From Flavobacterium psychrophilum (GTDB taxonomy: Bacteria; Bacteroidota; Bacteroidia; Flavobacteriales; Flavobacteriaceae), in contig CAMAQD010000022.1 in NCBI GenBank assembly GCA_945860385.1, positions 1-60,980 on the forward strand: DNA of 60,980 bases, written 5' to 3'. Position numbers and translations under genes: made by a program. Of the stretch, positions 44,893 through 53,523 are shown one piece after another. Numbering within the stretch: the stretch's first letter is position 1; each line of letters opens with the position of its first letter. Below the pieces are notes generated by a model that saw only the letters and a list, made by a program, of their open reading frames with translations, was not told the origin of the DNA and did not search any database.

Positions 44893-46539
44893 ACTAGCTT
44901 TTTTCTTTTTTTCTACTTTTTTTTTGGGTTCTGGTGTGTAAGGAATACTTAAATCAAAAACTTGCTCAATATCCCAATTGGCACGAACGTCAATTTCCTT
45001 CGAAAAATAAATTACTTCTTCGGCTTGACGTTTTTCCAGATAATTTCCAGTGTCCCATTCCTTGTTTTTATTGTCGTCATAAATCGCTCTAAGTGAAAAA
45101 AGGGAAGGATCGATAAAATTGAATTCAACTTTTGTTTTGCTTTCGCAATATTCTGTTGCCAAAACAAGTCCAGCTTTGTTTGTTAGTTGAACTAGCACAG
45201 GGAACCGTTTTACGTTTAGTAAACTCACTTTCAGATTGCCATAATCTTCTAGATTTTTTGTGCTCAATTTAAAAAGTAGATTTTTATTTGATTGTTCTAA
45301 ATAATCTGTCAATGCACCTGGCATAATTGTAAAAGTGTAGTTTTCGGAAAGTTCCTTTTTAAAATTAAAGGCTATTTGTTGGGTAAAATCATCATATTTT
45401 GTAGTAAAAGCCACAGCAACAGAATCTTTGTTGATCAATTTTATTTTTGAAGCATCAATTTTTAAAATAGGAGTGGCACTTTCTAATACAAATGAATCTC
45501 TAAAACTATTCGTATTATTTTCTAAGGTTGCGATGTTTAGGCTGTCTTTTTTCTGTTCTTTAATTTTAAAAGTAAAATTCTTGTTGTATTTTCCTTTTGA
45601 AACTGCGAGAGAAAGCGAATCGACTTTAAAGGGTTTAAACCAAATCTGAAGCGAATCCTTTTTTGGGAATTTGGTTATGATAATAGGTAAATCGGTTTCA
45701 TTATTTTTTAATGTCAATTTTGTTGCATCTGTTTTCCCTTCATACGGAAAAATCAATCGGTTTCCTGATGATTGAAAGGGCTTAAACGCTTTAAAAGGAA
45801 GTACTTCTTTGAATAATTTGAGTTCAAAAACAGTGTCATTCGGAATGGTAATAAACTCTTTTTTAAATGCAATTTTATCCTTATTGGAGTTGAATTTATT
45901 ATTAGAACCATAATCTTTCATTGCCACAAGCAAATATTTTCCAGCTTTTAAATTTTCTAATTTGAAAGTTTTCAAACTATCTAAGGTGTTCGTCACGTAT
46001 CTTGGAGTTTCTTTGTAAACTACAGAATCATTGAATTTGTCATTTACCTCATAAAGCATAACCGAAACAAATGATTCAACTTCTTTCTCATAAGCATCTT
46101 TCACAGTACCCGAAATCGATAATGAATCGATAATGGCGCCAGTAGAAAAAACATATTTAAACTGATTAAGAGGATTTCCCTCATTATTATCGGCGATACT
46201 TTGCCCAAAATTGAAACTATATGTCGTGTTGGGTTGCAAAGTGTCATTTATTTTTATGGTAATAAATTTACCCACACTTGTAGGTAAAATTAAGGGTTCG
46301 TTTTTCATTGGTGGCGAAATAATCAGTTGCTTTTTCAAGTCTTTAAGCTTGATAAATTCGTCAAAAGTCAATTTGACTTCAGTTCCTTTAAAATCGGTGC
46401 TAAAGTTTTTCGGGTAACTCGATTTCAAAACAGGTGCAAGTGTGTCTTTCAATCCGCCAGTAATGCTGCCTCTTTTGGCGCAACTAGCCATTATTAAAAC
46501 TAATAAAATCAGAAAATATTTAGAGTTGTTTTTCAACAT
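44881..46539 (-). CDS. Ig-like (Big_5) domain lipoprotein
   Basis: This 552-residue protein has a lipoprotein signal (MLKNNSKYFLILLVLIMASC, Cys20), then an SbsA-like Ig domain starting APVLKSSYPKNFSTDFKGTEVKLTFDEFIKLKDL. Several beta-rich segments follow, and the tail is very Lys-rich (PEPKKKVEKKKKASSGF). It is a common flavobacterial surface or outer-membrane lipoprotein of unknown role. It lies downstream of comF across a 184-base gap that contains a dispersed hairpin element. Confidence 0.85.
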   Translation of the reverse strand: MLKNNSKYFLILLVLIMASCAKRGSITGGLKDTLAPVLKSSYPKNFSTDFKGTEVKLTFDEFIKLKDLKKQLIISPPMKNEPLILPTSVGKFITIKINDTLQPNTTYSFNFGQSIADNNEGNPLNQFKYVFSTGAIIDSLSISGTVKDAYEKEVESFVSVMLYEVNDKFNDSVVYKETPRYVTNTLDSLKTFKLENLKAGKYLLVAMKDYGSNNKFNSNKDKIAFKKEFITIPNDTVFELKLFKEVLPFKAFKPFQSSGNRLIFPYEGKTDATKLTLKNNETDLPIIITKFPKKDSLQIWFKPFKVDSLSLAVSKGKYNKNFTFKIKEQKKDSLNIATLENNTNSFRDSFVLESATPILKIDASKIKLINKDSVAVAFTTKYDDFTQQIAFNFKKELSENYTFTIMPGALTDYLEQSNKNLLFKLSTKNLEDYGNLKVSLLNVKRFPVLVQLTNKAGLVLATEYCESKTKVEFNFIDPSLFSLRAIYDDNKNKEWDTGNYLEKRQAEEVIYFSKEIDVRANWDIEQVFDLSIPYTPEPKKKVEKKKKASSGF

Positions 46540-46611
46540 AGGAAATCAGAATTAAGAAGACACAAAATAACAATTATATTCGCTGTAAATGAAATGTTTT
46601 AATTTTTTATT

Positions 46612-46682
46612 GGGAGCTATTTCCTGCTATTCGCTGTATCCACGGAAAAAAACCGTGGGATGCCACTACTATCAGGGCTATA
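46612..46682 (+). repeat. Dispersed hairpin element, copy 2
   Basis: The 5' flank GGAGCTATTTCCTGCT matches copy 1 exactly. It is followed by CTGTAT, a 6-base stem CCACGG/CCGTGG around a run of As (46640-46658), then GATGCC, six variable bases and ATCAGGGCTA. The stem sequence differs from copy 1, but its position and its C..G closure are the same. Confidence 0.8.
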
Positions 46683-46723
46683 ACCGTCCGCATTTTGGAA
46701 TCAGTTCATCTTTAACCAACAAA

Positions 46724-47407
46724 TCAAGAATGTGCCATCGCCATACACACAATGCTGATTTTCGCCCCTGGAATTTTCAATAATGCGTGAGAACAAGCTT
46801 CTAAAGTTGAGCCTGTTGTGATGACATCATCAATTAGCAAAAAATGTTTGTTATGGTCTTTATCAGTGAATGAAACATCAAAAATAGTATCAATCCCGTC
46901 GCTTCTATTTACTAAGGTTTTCTTGGATTGAGTTTTGGAGTAAATGTTTCTGACCAAAATCTTTGGATTATATGGAATATTCAAACCCTTTGAAAGAGCA
47001 TTTCCAAAATTAGTCACCTGATTATAACCTCTTTCTCTAAGTTTTCTTTTATGCAAAGGCACTGGTATAATCTCGTCGACGGATTCTAAAATTGTAGCAG
47101 TTTTTAGCTCTTCAGCATACCATTCACCAAGAACAGTTCCAATTTGTTCCTGCCCTTTGTATTTCAGGTTATGAATTAATTCCTGAACGATGCCTTTTTT
47201 ATGAAAATACAACAAGGCCGAGGTGTATTCGACAGGAATTCGACCGTAAAACTTTTTGAAAGCCTCATTTTCAGGATTCAAATGGTGATTCGTCAGTGGA
47301 ATATTGTGTCGGCAAAGGGTGCAAATCACGTTTTCATTGGATATTAAAAACGAATGACAACCAGCGCAAACAGGTGGAAAAAATAGATTGATAATGTTTT
47401 TGAACAT
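46724..47407 (-). CDS. ComF-family phosphoribosyltransferase-like protein
   Basis: This 227-residue protein has an N-terminal zinc ribbon-like part (CAGCHSFLISNENVICTLCRHNIP) and a phosphoribosyltransferase domain with VPLHKRKLRERGYNQ and the PRPP-binding loop FLLIDDVITTGSTLEAC. ComF proteins take part in DNA uptake in naturally competent bacteria. Here a competence role is only possible, as the family is very widespread. It is divergent from glyS. Confidence 0.9.
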   Translation of the reverse strand: MFKNIINLFFPPVCAGCHSFLISNENVICTLCRHNIPLTNHHLNPENEAFKKFYGRIPVEYTSALLYFHKKGIVQELIHNLKYKGQEQIGTVLGEWYAEELKTATILESVDEIIPVPLHKRKLRERGYNQVTNFGNALSKGLNIPYNPKILVRNIYSKTQSKKTLVNRSDGIDTIFDVSFTDKDHNKHFLLIDDVITTGSTLEACSHALLKIPGAKISIVCMAMAHS

Positions 47408-47488
47408 AAAAAGTCAATTTATTTATAAAAATAGGGAATTCAATGATTCAAACTTTAAGAATTTCCTTTTTTTTAAGTTCACTTTTTA

Positions 47489-47496
47489 TATTTTTG
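47489..47496 (+). promoter_or_regulatory. -7 box of glyS, very close to the start codon
   Basis: TATTTTTG ends seven bases before the glyS ATG, so the message should have almost no 5' untranslated region. No good -33 box is visible. Confidence 0.5.
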
Positions 47497-47503
47497 CATT
47501 ATT

Positions 47504-49045
47504 ATGGCAAAACAAGAAGATTTATTCAAAAATGTAGTTTCGCACGCAAAAGAATACGGATTTATTTTTCCGTCAAGCGAAATATACGATGGTTTAAGTG
47601 CAGTCTATGATTATGCACAAAACGGGGTCGAATTAAAAAAGAACATACGCGAATATTGGTGGAAAGCGATGGTTCAAATGAACGATAATATCGTTGGATT
47701 AGATGCAGCAATATTGATGCACCCAACTACTTGGAAAGCATCAGGTCACGTTGATGCTTTCAACGATCCGTTGATTGACAACAAAGATTCGAAAAGAAGA
47801 TACAGAGCCGATGTTTTGATTGAAGATTACGCCGAAAAGCTAAATCTAAAAGCTAAAAAAGAAATCGAAAAAGCCAAAGCGCGTTTTGGAGACGCTTTCA
47901 ACGAACAAGAATTTATCACAACTAACACAAGAGTGGTTGAATATCTAGCAAAAGAAAGAGAAATTCTAGAGAGAATGGGACGTTCTTTAGGCGCTGGAGA
48001 TTTAGAAGATGTGAAAGCTTTAATTGAAGAATTAGAAATTGCTTGTCCAGAATCAGGTTCCAGAAACTGGACCGAAGTTCGTCAATTTAACTTGATGTTT
48101 GGTACCAAATTAGGAGCTTCTGCAGATACAGCAATGGATTTATATTTGCGTCCCGAAACGGCTCAAGGTATTTTTGTAAATTTCTTGAACGTTCAAAAAT
48201 CGGGTCGAATGAAAATTCCTTTCGGAATTGCACAAACCGGAAAAGCTTTTAGAAACGAAATCGTCGCCAGACAATTCATTTTCCGTATGAGGGAATTCGA
48301 ACAAATGGAAATGCAGTTTTTCGTAAAACCAGGTGAAGAAATGCAATGGTACGAACATTGGAAAACAGCTCGTTTAAACTGGCATTTATCGTTAGGTTTG
48401 GGAAGAGAAAATTACCGTTTTCACGATCACGAAAAACTAGCGCATTATGCCAATGCTGCAGCTGATATTGAGTTTAATTTCCCTTTTGGATTCAAAGAAT
48501 TAGAGGGAATTCACTCTCGCACTGATTTCGATTTGAAAGCACACGAACAATTCTCAGGAAGAAAATTACAGTATTTTGATACGGAGACAAATTCAAATTA
48601 CACGCCTTTTGTGGTAGAAACTTCAGTTGGATTAGACAGAATGTTCTTGGCTGTTTTCGCGACTTCCTTGAAAGAAGAAACATTAGAAGATGGTTCGATA
48701 AGAACGGTATTACAATTGCCATCGGTTTTAGCACCAACAAAAGCAGCGATTTTACCATTAGTAAAAAAAGATGGATTGCCAGATATTGCCCACCAAATTA
48801 TCGAAGATTTACGTTGGGACTTCAATGTAGCCTATGATGAAAAAGATGCAGTAGGAAGACGCTATAGAAGACAAGATGCGCTTGGAACGCCTTTTTGTAT
48901 CACAGTAGATCATCAAACTATCGAAGACCAAACCGTAACGATTCGTCACAGAGATACGATGAAACAAGATCGTGTTAAAATTGCAGATCTGAAATCAATT
49001 ATAGAGAATGAAGTTTCGATGAAAAATTGGTTGATGAAAATGTAA
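47504..49045 (+). CDS. glyS: Glycyl-tRNA synthetase (single-chain type)
   Basis: This 513-residue class II synthetase is of the alpha2, eukaryotic/archaeal-like type rather than the bacterial alpha2beta2 type. Motif 1 is in IREYWWKAMVQMNDNIVGLDAAILMHPTTWKASGH. Motif 2 is in GIAQTGKAFRNEIVARQFIFRMREFEQMEMQFF, and motif 3 is in VVETSVGLDRMFLA. The C-terminal anticodon-binding domain begins around LAPTKAAILPL. The conserved MAKQEDLFKNVVSHAKEYGF start fixes the ATG at 47504. Confidence 0.95.
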   Translation: MAKQEDLFKNVVSHAKEYGFIFPSSEIYDGLSAVYDYAQNGVELKKNIREYWWKAMVQMNDNIVGLDAAILMHPTTWKASGHVDAFNDPLIDNKDSKRRYRADVLIEDYAEKLNLKAKKEIEKAKARFGDAFNEQEFITTNTRVVEYLAKEREILERMGRSLGAGDLEDVKALIEELEIACPESGSRNWTEVRQFNLMFGTKLGASADTAMDLYLRPETAQGIFVNFLNVQKSGRMKIPFGIAQTGKAFRNEIVARQFIFRMREFEQMEMQFFVKPGEEMQWYEHWKTARLNWHLSLGLGRENYRFHDHEKLAHYANAAADIEFNFPFGFKELEGIHSRTDFDLKAHEQFSGRKLQYFDTETNSNYTPFVVETSVGLDRMFLAVFATSLKEETLEDGSIRTVLQLPSVLAPTKAAILPLVKKDGLPDIAHQIIEDLRWDFNVAYDEKDAVGRRYRRQDALGTPFCITVDHQTIEDQTVTIRHRDTMKQDRVKIADLKSIIENEVSMKNWLMKM

Positions 49046-49063
49046 TCACACATTCATTTATAT

Positions 49064-49095
49064 AAAAAAGGCTTCTCGATTGAGAAGCCTTTTTT
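49064..49095. terminator. Terminator after glyS
   Basis: AAAAAAGGCTTCTC and GAGAAGCCTTTTTT form a perfect 14-base stem. It can act in both directions and also ends the convergent pseudogene. Confidence 0.9.
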
Positions 49096-49111
49096 GTGAT
49101 TTACACTATAG

Positions 49112-49659
49112 TTTAAAATCTGTAACCTATGTTTAAATCGCCTCTGAAAACACCATCAGGGGTATTGTCTCCTCCTCCGAGAACTCTGCCCGCTCCGACT
49201 AAAAGTTCAAAAAACAAATCCTGATGAATTAATCCATTTTTTACCAAGAGATATTCCTAATGCTGCTGCAGAGTATTTATTTTCCTCCGAGCTAAACAGG
49301 TCATTATTCCACTTGCCTGTTGTGTATTTTCCAAAACCTTCGACAAAAAAACCATTAGCTCCATATTCCTTTGTTTCTTGAAAATAAAACCTTGCAAAAG
49401 GCGTAATCGAAAAGTCTTCTGGATAATCACTGTTTTTTTCTAGACCTATTAAAATAGAACTTCCGTACGTAAAGTTTTTGGAGTGAATGTATTCATAAGT
49501 TGCTTCGAATATTGGCCCAGCCAAAAGTTTGACGGCTCCAACTTTTAATTCATGCTTTCTTTCAAAAATTGATGATTCTTTGGGTTTTTCAATAGTTATT
49601 TCTTGACAAAAACTGGAAACCGAAAAACTAAAACAAAATAGTAGCAGTAATTTTTTCAT
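49112..49659 (-). pseudogene. Frameshifted outer-membrane beta-barrel protein
   Basis: The N-terminal part (signal peptide MKKLLLLFCFSFSVSSFCQ, then strands such as GPIFEATYEYIHSKNFTYGSSILIG) stops at a TGA at 49207-49209. In the next frame the protein continues FELLVGAGRVLGGGDNTPDG and ends NIGYRF, a classic barrel C-terminus. Removing one base from the run of six As at 49209-49214 (Ts on the coding strand) restores a reading frame of about 182 residues. It resembles small DUF3575-type barrels. It could be a genuine pseudogene or a sequencing error. Confidence 0.75.
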
Positions 49660-49981
49660 TTGATTTTTTTATCAAATATATAAATAGTTTCTGATATTTT
49701 ATTAGTTGTTAAAAATAATAATTAATAAACAAAATCCCAATTTGTTGCGCTTTATCAGATTTATTTGCACTTTATCAAAATGTGTTAACATTTGTTAATT
49801 AAATATTAACAACTTTAACGAAAAATGGTGTAAATGTTTATTTTTAGCCTGTTAAATACACTTTTTCTTAAGAAATAAAAGATTTGTTTAACTAGTTTCC
49901 CCAAAACTACAAGAAAACTTAACATTTTGAAGTATTTACTTTGAACGTCTGATGTTATGCCTAACAAATTAGGACAAAACA
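49660..49981. promoter_or_regulatory. 322-base AT-rich regulatory region upstream of the LytTR gene
   Basis: No coding potential is seen. It contains a direct repeat of TTGCRCTTTATCA (49745-49757 and 49765-49777, exactly 20 bases apart) and an inverted repeat TTGTTAAT/ATTAACAA (49792-49812). A -7-like TATTTTTA follows at about 49839. Two-turn spaced direct repeats are the usual form of LytTR-binding sites, so autoregulation by the next gene is possible. Confidence 0.5.
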
Positions 49982-49984
49982 TTG

Positions 49985-50992
49985 ATGAATTACCCGTACA
50001 TTATTATTGACGACAATCAAGAAAGTGTTTTGAAAACTAAGGCTATTGCTGACGGTTTTTCGGAGCTTGTCTTTGTAGCTTCGGCAAATAACTACGCGGA
50101 CGGTTTAAATTCAATTCTCGAACATTCTCCAAAACTAATTTTTTTAGAAATTGATCCAGCCGATATAACGAGCAATTTGTCATTGGCACTCATCAATGAA
50201 TTGTATAGGTACTTAAAAGTTATTCCCAAGATAATCATTACTACTTCAAAAAAAGATTTAGCGTTTGATGCTATACAATATGAAGTAGCTGAATATATAA
50301 TTAAACCAGTTCAGCGAATTGATTTAATAAAATCGATTCTTAAAATAAAGAAATCAATTGCTGAGGATGAAGTTTCTATAGTTAAAAATCAACTTACCAA
50401 AACGCCTCAAGAACCCGAAGTAGAACAAGCACAATCTCCTGATAATTTTCAAGAATCTGCAGAAGAAGAAACTCTAATTCTAGATGAAATCACCCAAGAA
50501 CCTATTGCAGAAGAACCACAATCGAAAGATGATTTTCAAGATACAATAGAAGAAGAAATTCTAGTTCTGGATGAAACCCCAGAACTTTTAGAAATAGAAA
50601 TTCCAGATTCTTTCGTACAGCAACTAAATCCAAATATTGAACAACCTCTAGTATTATGCATTAAATCGTATGGTGATTATCGATACATTGACGCCAGTGA
50701 TATTTGCTATTTTCAGGCCGATAATAATTCGACCGACATTCACTTAAACAACGGTGAAATGGTTACTGCTTTCAAAACATTGAAGCATTTTGAGGGTGTT
50801 TTGCCTTTTCCATTTGCCAGAATTCACAACAGTTATATTGTGAACCGCAATTATATTTCCAGAATTCACACCGGAAATGCGGTATGTTACATTAAAAATA
50901 CCACTACAAAACTTCCATTTTCTAAATCTTATAAAGAAAATGTTGATTTAATTATCTCTGAATTTGCCAATGGCAATTATTTAGAAATATAA
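49985..50992 (+). CDS. LytTR DNA-binding regulator with atypical receiver
   Basis: This 335-residue protein has a receiver-like domain at residues 1-120, an acidic linker and a C-terminal LytTR DNA-binding domain at about 220-335 (LCIKSYGDYRYIDASDICYFQADNNSTDIHL to RIHNSYIVNRNYISRI). The receiver keeps the acidic pair (IIDDNQE), Thr86 and Lys107 (YIIKPV), but the phospho-acceptor position is Glu55 (LIFLEIDPAD). The linker holds two similar acidic units, FQESAEEETLILDE and FQDTIEEEILVLDE. A TTG at 49982 is in frame just before the chosen ATG. It stands alone but precedes the repeat-peptide gene and the sensor pair. Confidence 0.88.
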   Translation: MNYPYIIIDDNQESVLKTKAIADGFSELVFVASANNYADGLNSILEHSPKLIFLEIDPADITSNLSLALINELYRYLKVIPKIIITTSKKDLAFDAIQYEVAEYIIKPVQRIDLIKSILKIKKSIAEDEVSIVKNQLTKTPQEPEVEQAQSPDNFQESAEEETLILDEITQEPIAEEPQSKDDFQDTIEEEILVLDETPELLEIEIPDSFVQQLNPNIEQPLVLCIKSYGDYRYIDASDICYFQADNNSTDIHLNNGEMVTAFKTLKHFEGVLPFPFARIHNSYIVNRNYISRIHTGNAVCYIKNTTTKLPFSKSYKENVDLIISEFANGNYLEI

Positions 50993-51173
50993 AAATATCC
51001 ATCCACCATAATTTGAGGGTCATTCACTATCAAACGACCACATTCTACCACAAACGCCCTATTTTACTGCTAAAATTGAGAGATGCTATATACTTTTACA
51101 TCGTGAATCAGTGATATCTACTGTTCATATAACTAACGTAAAAACGAAATAACAATATAAAAAACCCCACATT

Positions 51174-51368
51174 ATGAAAAAATCAATTTTAGCAATCGGT
51201 TTATTATCTTTAGTAATGATATTAACTTCTTTCACCACACCTGAAAGTAAAGTAACTGTAAAAAACACAACAACTCTTCAAGCCTCAGGACAAGGAGCAG
51301 CTGGAGGAACTGTAAGATTAGATGCTTCAGGACAAGGAGCAGCTGGAGGAACTGTAAGATTAGATTAA
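51174..51368 (+). CDS. Exported tandem-repeat small peptide, unknown
   Basis: I do not recognise this 64-residue product. It has a signal peptide (MKKSILAIGLLSLVMILTSF), a short spacer (TTPESKVTVKNTTTLQ) and two identical copies of ASGQGAAGGTVRLD that end at the stop codon. It has no Cys, so it is not a lipoprotein. A strong hairpin terminator follows 40 bases after the stop, so it is transcribed on its own. Its neighbours are a LytTR regulator and a TPR sensor kinase with a response regulator. A secreted signal precursor is one reading; a structural or surface peptide is another. Confidence 0.75.
   Translation: MKKSILAIGLLSLVMILTSFTTPESKVTVKNTTTLQASGQGAAGGTVRLDASGQGAAGGTVRLD
51282..51365 (+). 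repeat. 42-base coding tandem duplication
   Basis: Two adjacent 42-base units (51282-51323 and 51324-51365) are identical except for one silent change in the first codon (GCC/GCT). This indicates a very recent duplication or active homogenisation. Confidence 0.9.
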
Positions 51369-51407
51369 ATATATATTTAAAAAGTATTTATATTTATTAA
51401 TAAATAT

Positions 51408-51437
51408 AGGCTATCAAATTTTGATAGCCTTTTTTTA
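51408..51437 (+). terminator. Terminator of the repeat-peptide gene
   Basis: AGGCTATCAA and TTGATAGCCT form a perfect 10-base stem with a 3-base loop and seven Ts. Confidence 0.88.
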
Positions 51438-51457
51438 TGTCAATAGTTTTATTTTAG

Positions 51458-51465
51458 TATTTTTG
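51458..51465 (+). promoter_or_regulatory. -7 box of the TPR kinase gene
   Basis: TATTTTTG matches the consensus and lies 20 bases before the TTG start. No clear -33 box; the terminator of the preceding gene lies immediately upstream. Confidence 0.5.
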
Positions 51466-51485
51466 GAGAAATTCAAAAACAACTA

Positions 51486-53509
51486 TTGAAAAATATTTTC
51501 TACATAGAACTTCTATTGGTGTTACTTTTCTTCGGATGTTCCAAGAAGAGTTCAGACAATCAAGTGACTACTTCCTCTGATGATAGTCTTACTACTTATA
51601 TGTCCAAAGCTAATGATTTTGGTTCTACCACTAAAGCGAGACAAGAATATATCCAGAAAGCTTTTTCAATTGTCATCAATCAAGAAAATGATTCTTTGCA
51701 AAGAGTGAATCTTTTTCGGGTAGCCAACCGATATTATAATTTAAACGATTGGAAAAAATACCAAGAAATTACAAAGATTGTTTTAGAAAAATCTTTAAGT
51801 AGCAAGGACACTTTGAGTACAGCCAAAGCGTATTCGTATTTAGGCGATTATTATGGTGCACAAGGCGTTTCGGACACTGCTTTTTTAAGCTATTTCAAAG
51901 CTGAAAAAATATACCTTCAACGGAATGATAATTATAATCTTGCCAGAACTAGATTAAACAAAGCTTTATTGCAATATAAGAAAGTGATTATTTTGGGTGC
52001 GAAATATCTGTTATTAAAGCTTTGCGGGTGTTAAAAGGAGAAAAGGCTGACGACATTTTATATGAACTATATAATCTTTTGGGCTTGGTTTATAATGAAC
52101 TTGGAGATTTCAATAAAGCCATAGAGTTTCATACCAAAGCTTTAGCAACAATAAATGACGAAACAACGCCAGTTGAATTCCAGTTTAGATCAACTTCATT
52201 AAATAATTTGGGTTTAGTTTATCTGAATATGACTCAATATCAAAAAGCAATACCTTATTTTCAAAAAGGCTTAGAACAGAAAAACGAGTTGCTTTTATAC
52301 AAACCGTTCGTTTATGCCTTACTTTTAGAGAATTTGGGCTATTCTCGATTCAAAGTAAATATATCTACTGGACTTCCCGATTTGTTTTATGAATCATTGA
52401 AATTAAGAGACAGTTTGCAATTGACAACAGGAGTTATAGTTAGTCAACTCCATTTATCTGAATATTTTGCTTCCAAAGGAGATATGGCTAAAGCGTTACA
52501 ATATTCAAAAGAAGCTTTTGAAACTGCTCAAAAATCAAATAATAAGAGGAATCTTTTGTTGCCCTTGAAACAATTAGCTGTAATCGAACCGCAAAAAGCA
52601 GCCGAGTACAACAAAGATTACATTCATATCAATGACAGTTTACAAAAAGCAGATCGAAATATAGCCGATAAATTCAGCCGTATTGAGTATGAAACAGATG
52701 AAATTAAACAAGAAAATACCGATTTAACGGTTCAAAATAGGAATTTAGTTTACATTTTCGGATCTGTCTTGATTTTGGGGTTGTTTTTGTATATCATTAA
52801 AGCACAAAAAGCCAAAAACAGAGAACTCTTATACAAACAGGAGCAGCAAAAAGCCAATGAGGAAATCTACAATTTGATGATTTCACAACAAAATGATGTA
52901 GAAACCATTAGAGTGATAGAAAAAAAACGTGTAGCTCAAGAATTGCATGACGGTGTTTTGGGTAGAATGTTTGGAGTGCGAATGAATTTGGATAGCTTAA
53001 ATAAATTTAATGATGAGCTTGCCTCCAAACAGCGAAACAGCTATATCGTAGAATTGAAAAACATTGAACAGGATATTCGTGAAATTTCGCATGATTTGAG
53101 TAGGGAAAAATCAGAATTAATTAATAACTTCGTCGCCATTGTTGACAATCTTTTTGAAGAGCAGAAAAAGACGTACAATTCAAAATTGGTTTCTTCCATA
53201 GATTCAAGTATTAAATGGGATATACTGACTAATGCGGTTAAAATAAATTTATTTAGAGTTGTTCAGGAGTCCCTTCAAAATATCAATAAGTATGCAAATG
53301 CTAAAACTATTAAAGTAGAATTCAAAAAAGGCATAGACAATTTATTACTGCAAATTAGCGATGACGGAGTTGGTTTTAATGTAAAAAAGGCAAAAAAGGG
53401 AATTGGGTTGCAAAATATGCTTTCTAGAATTAATGAATGCGATGGAGTTTTTGAAATACAATCAAAAAAAGGAGAAGGAACAATAATTACAGTTACAATA
53501 CCAATATAA
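51486..53509 (+). pseudogene. Lipid-anchored TPR sensor histidine kinase, frameshifted
   Basis: The first frame (51486-52034) has a lipoprotein signal (TTG start; MKNIFYIELLLVLLFFGC) and TPR repeats. It runs out of homology after LNKALLQYK. The second frame continues in phase as ESDYFGCEISVIKALRVLKGEKADD, with more TPRs (LYNLLGLVYNELGDFNKAIEFHTKAL) and a transmembrane helix (NLVYIFGSVLILGLFLYIIKAQ). A HisKA_3 box (RVAQELHDGVLGRMFGVRMNLDSL) and HATPase (QNINKYANAKTI, DDGVGFN) follow. One A is missing at about 51978-51980; restoring it gives a protein of about 674 residues. The TPRs would be periplasmic. It may be a true pseudogene or a base-call error, since the kinase motifs are intact. Confidence 0.8.
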
Positions 53510-53523
53510 AAAAAGTAAAAGAA

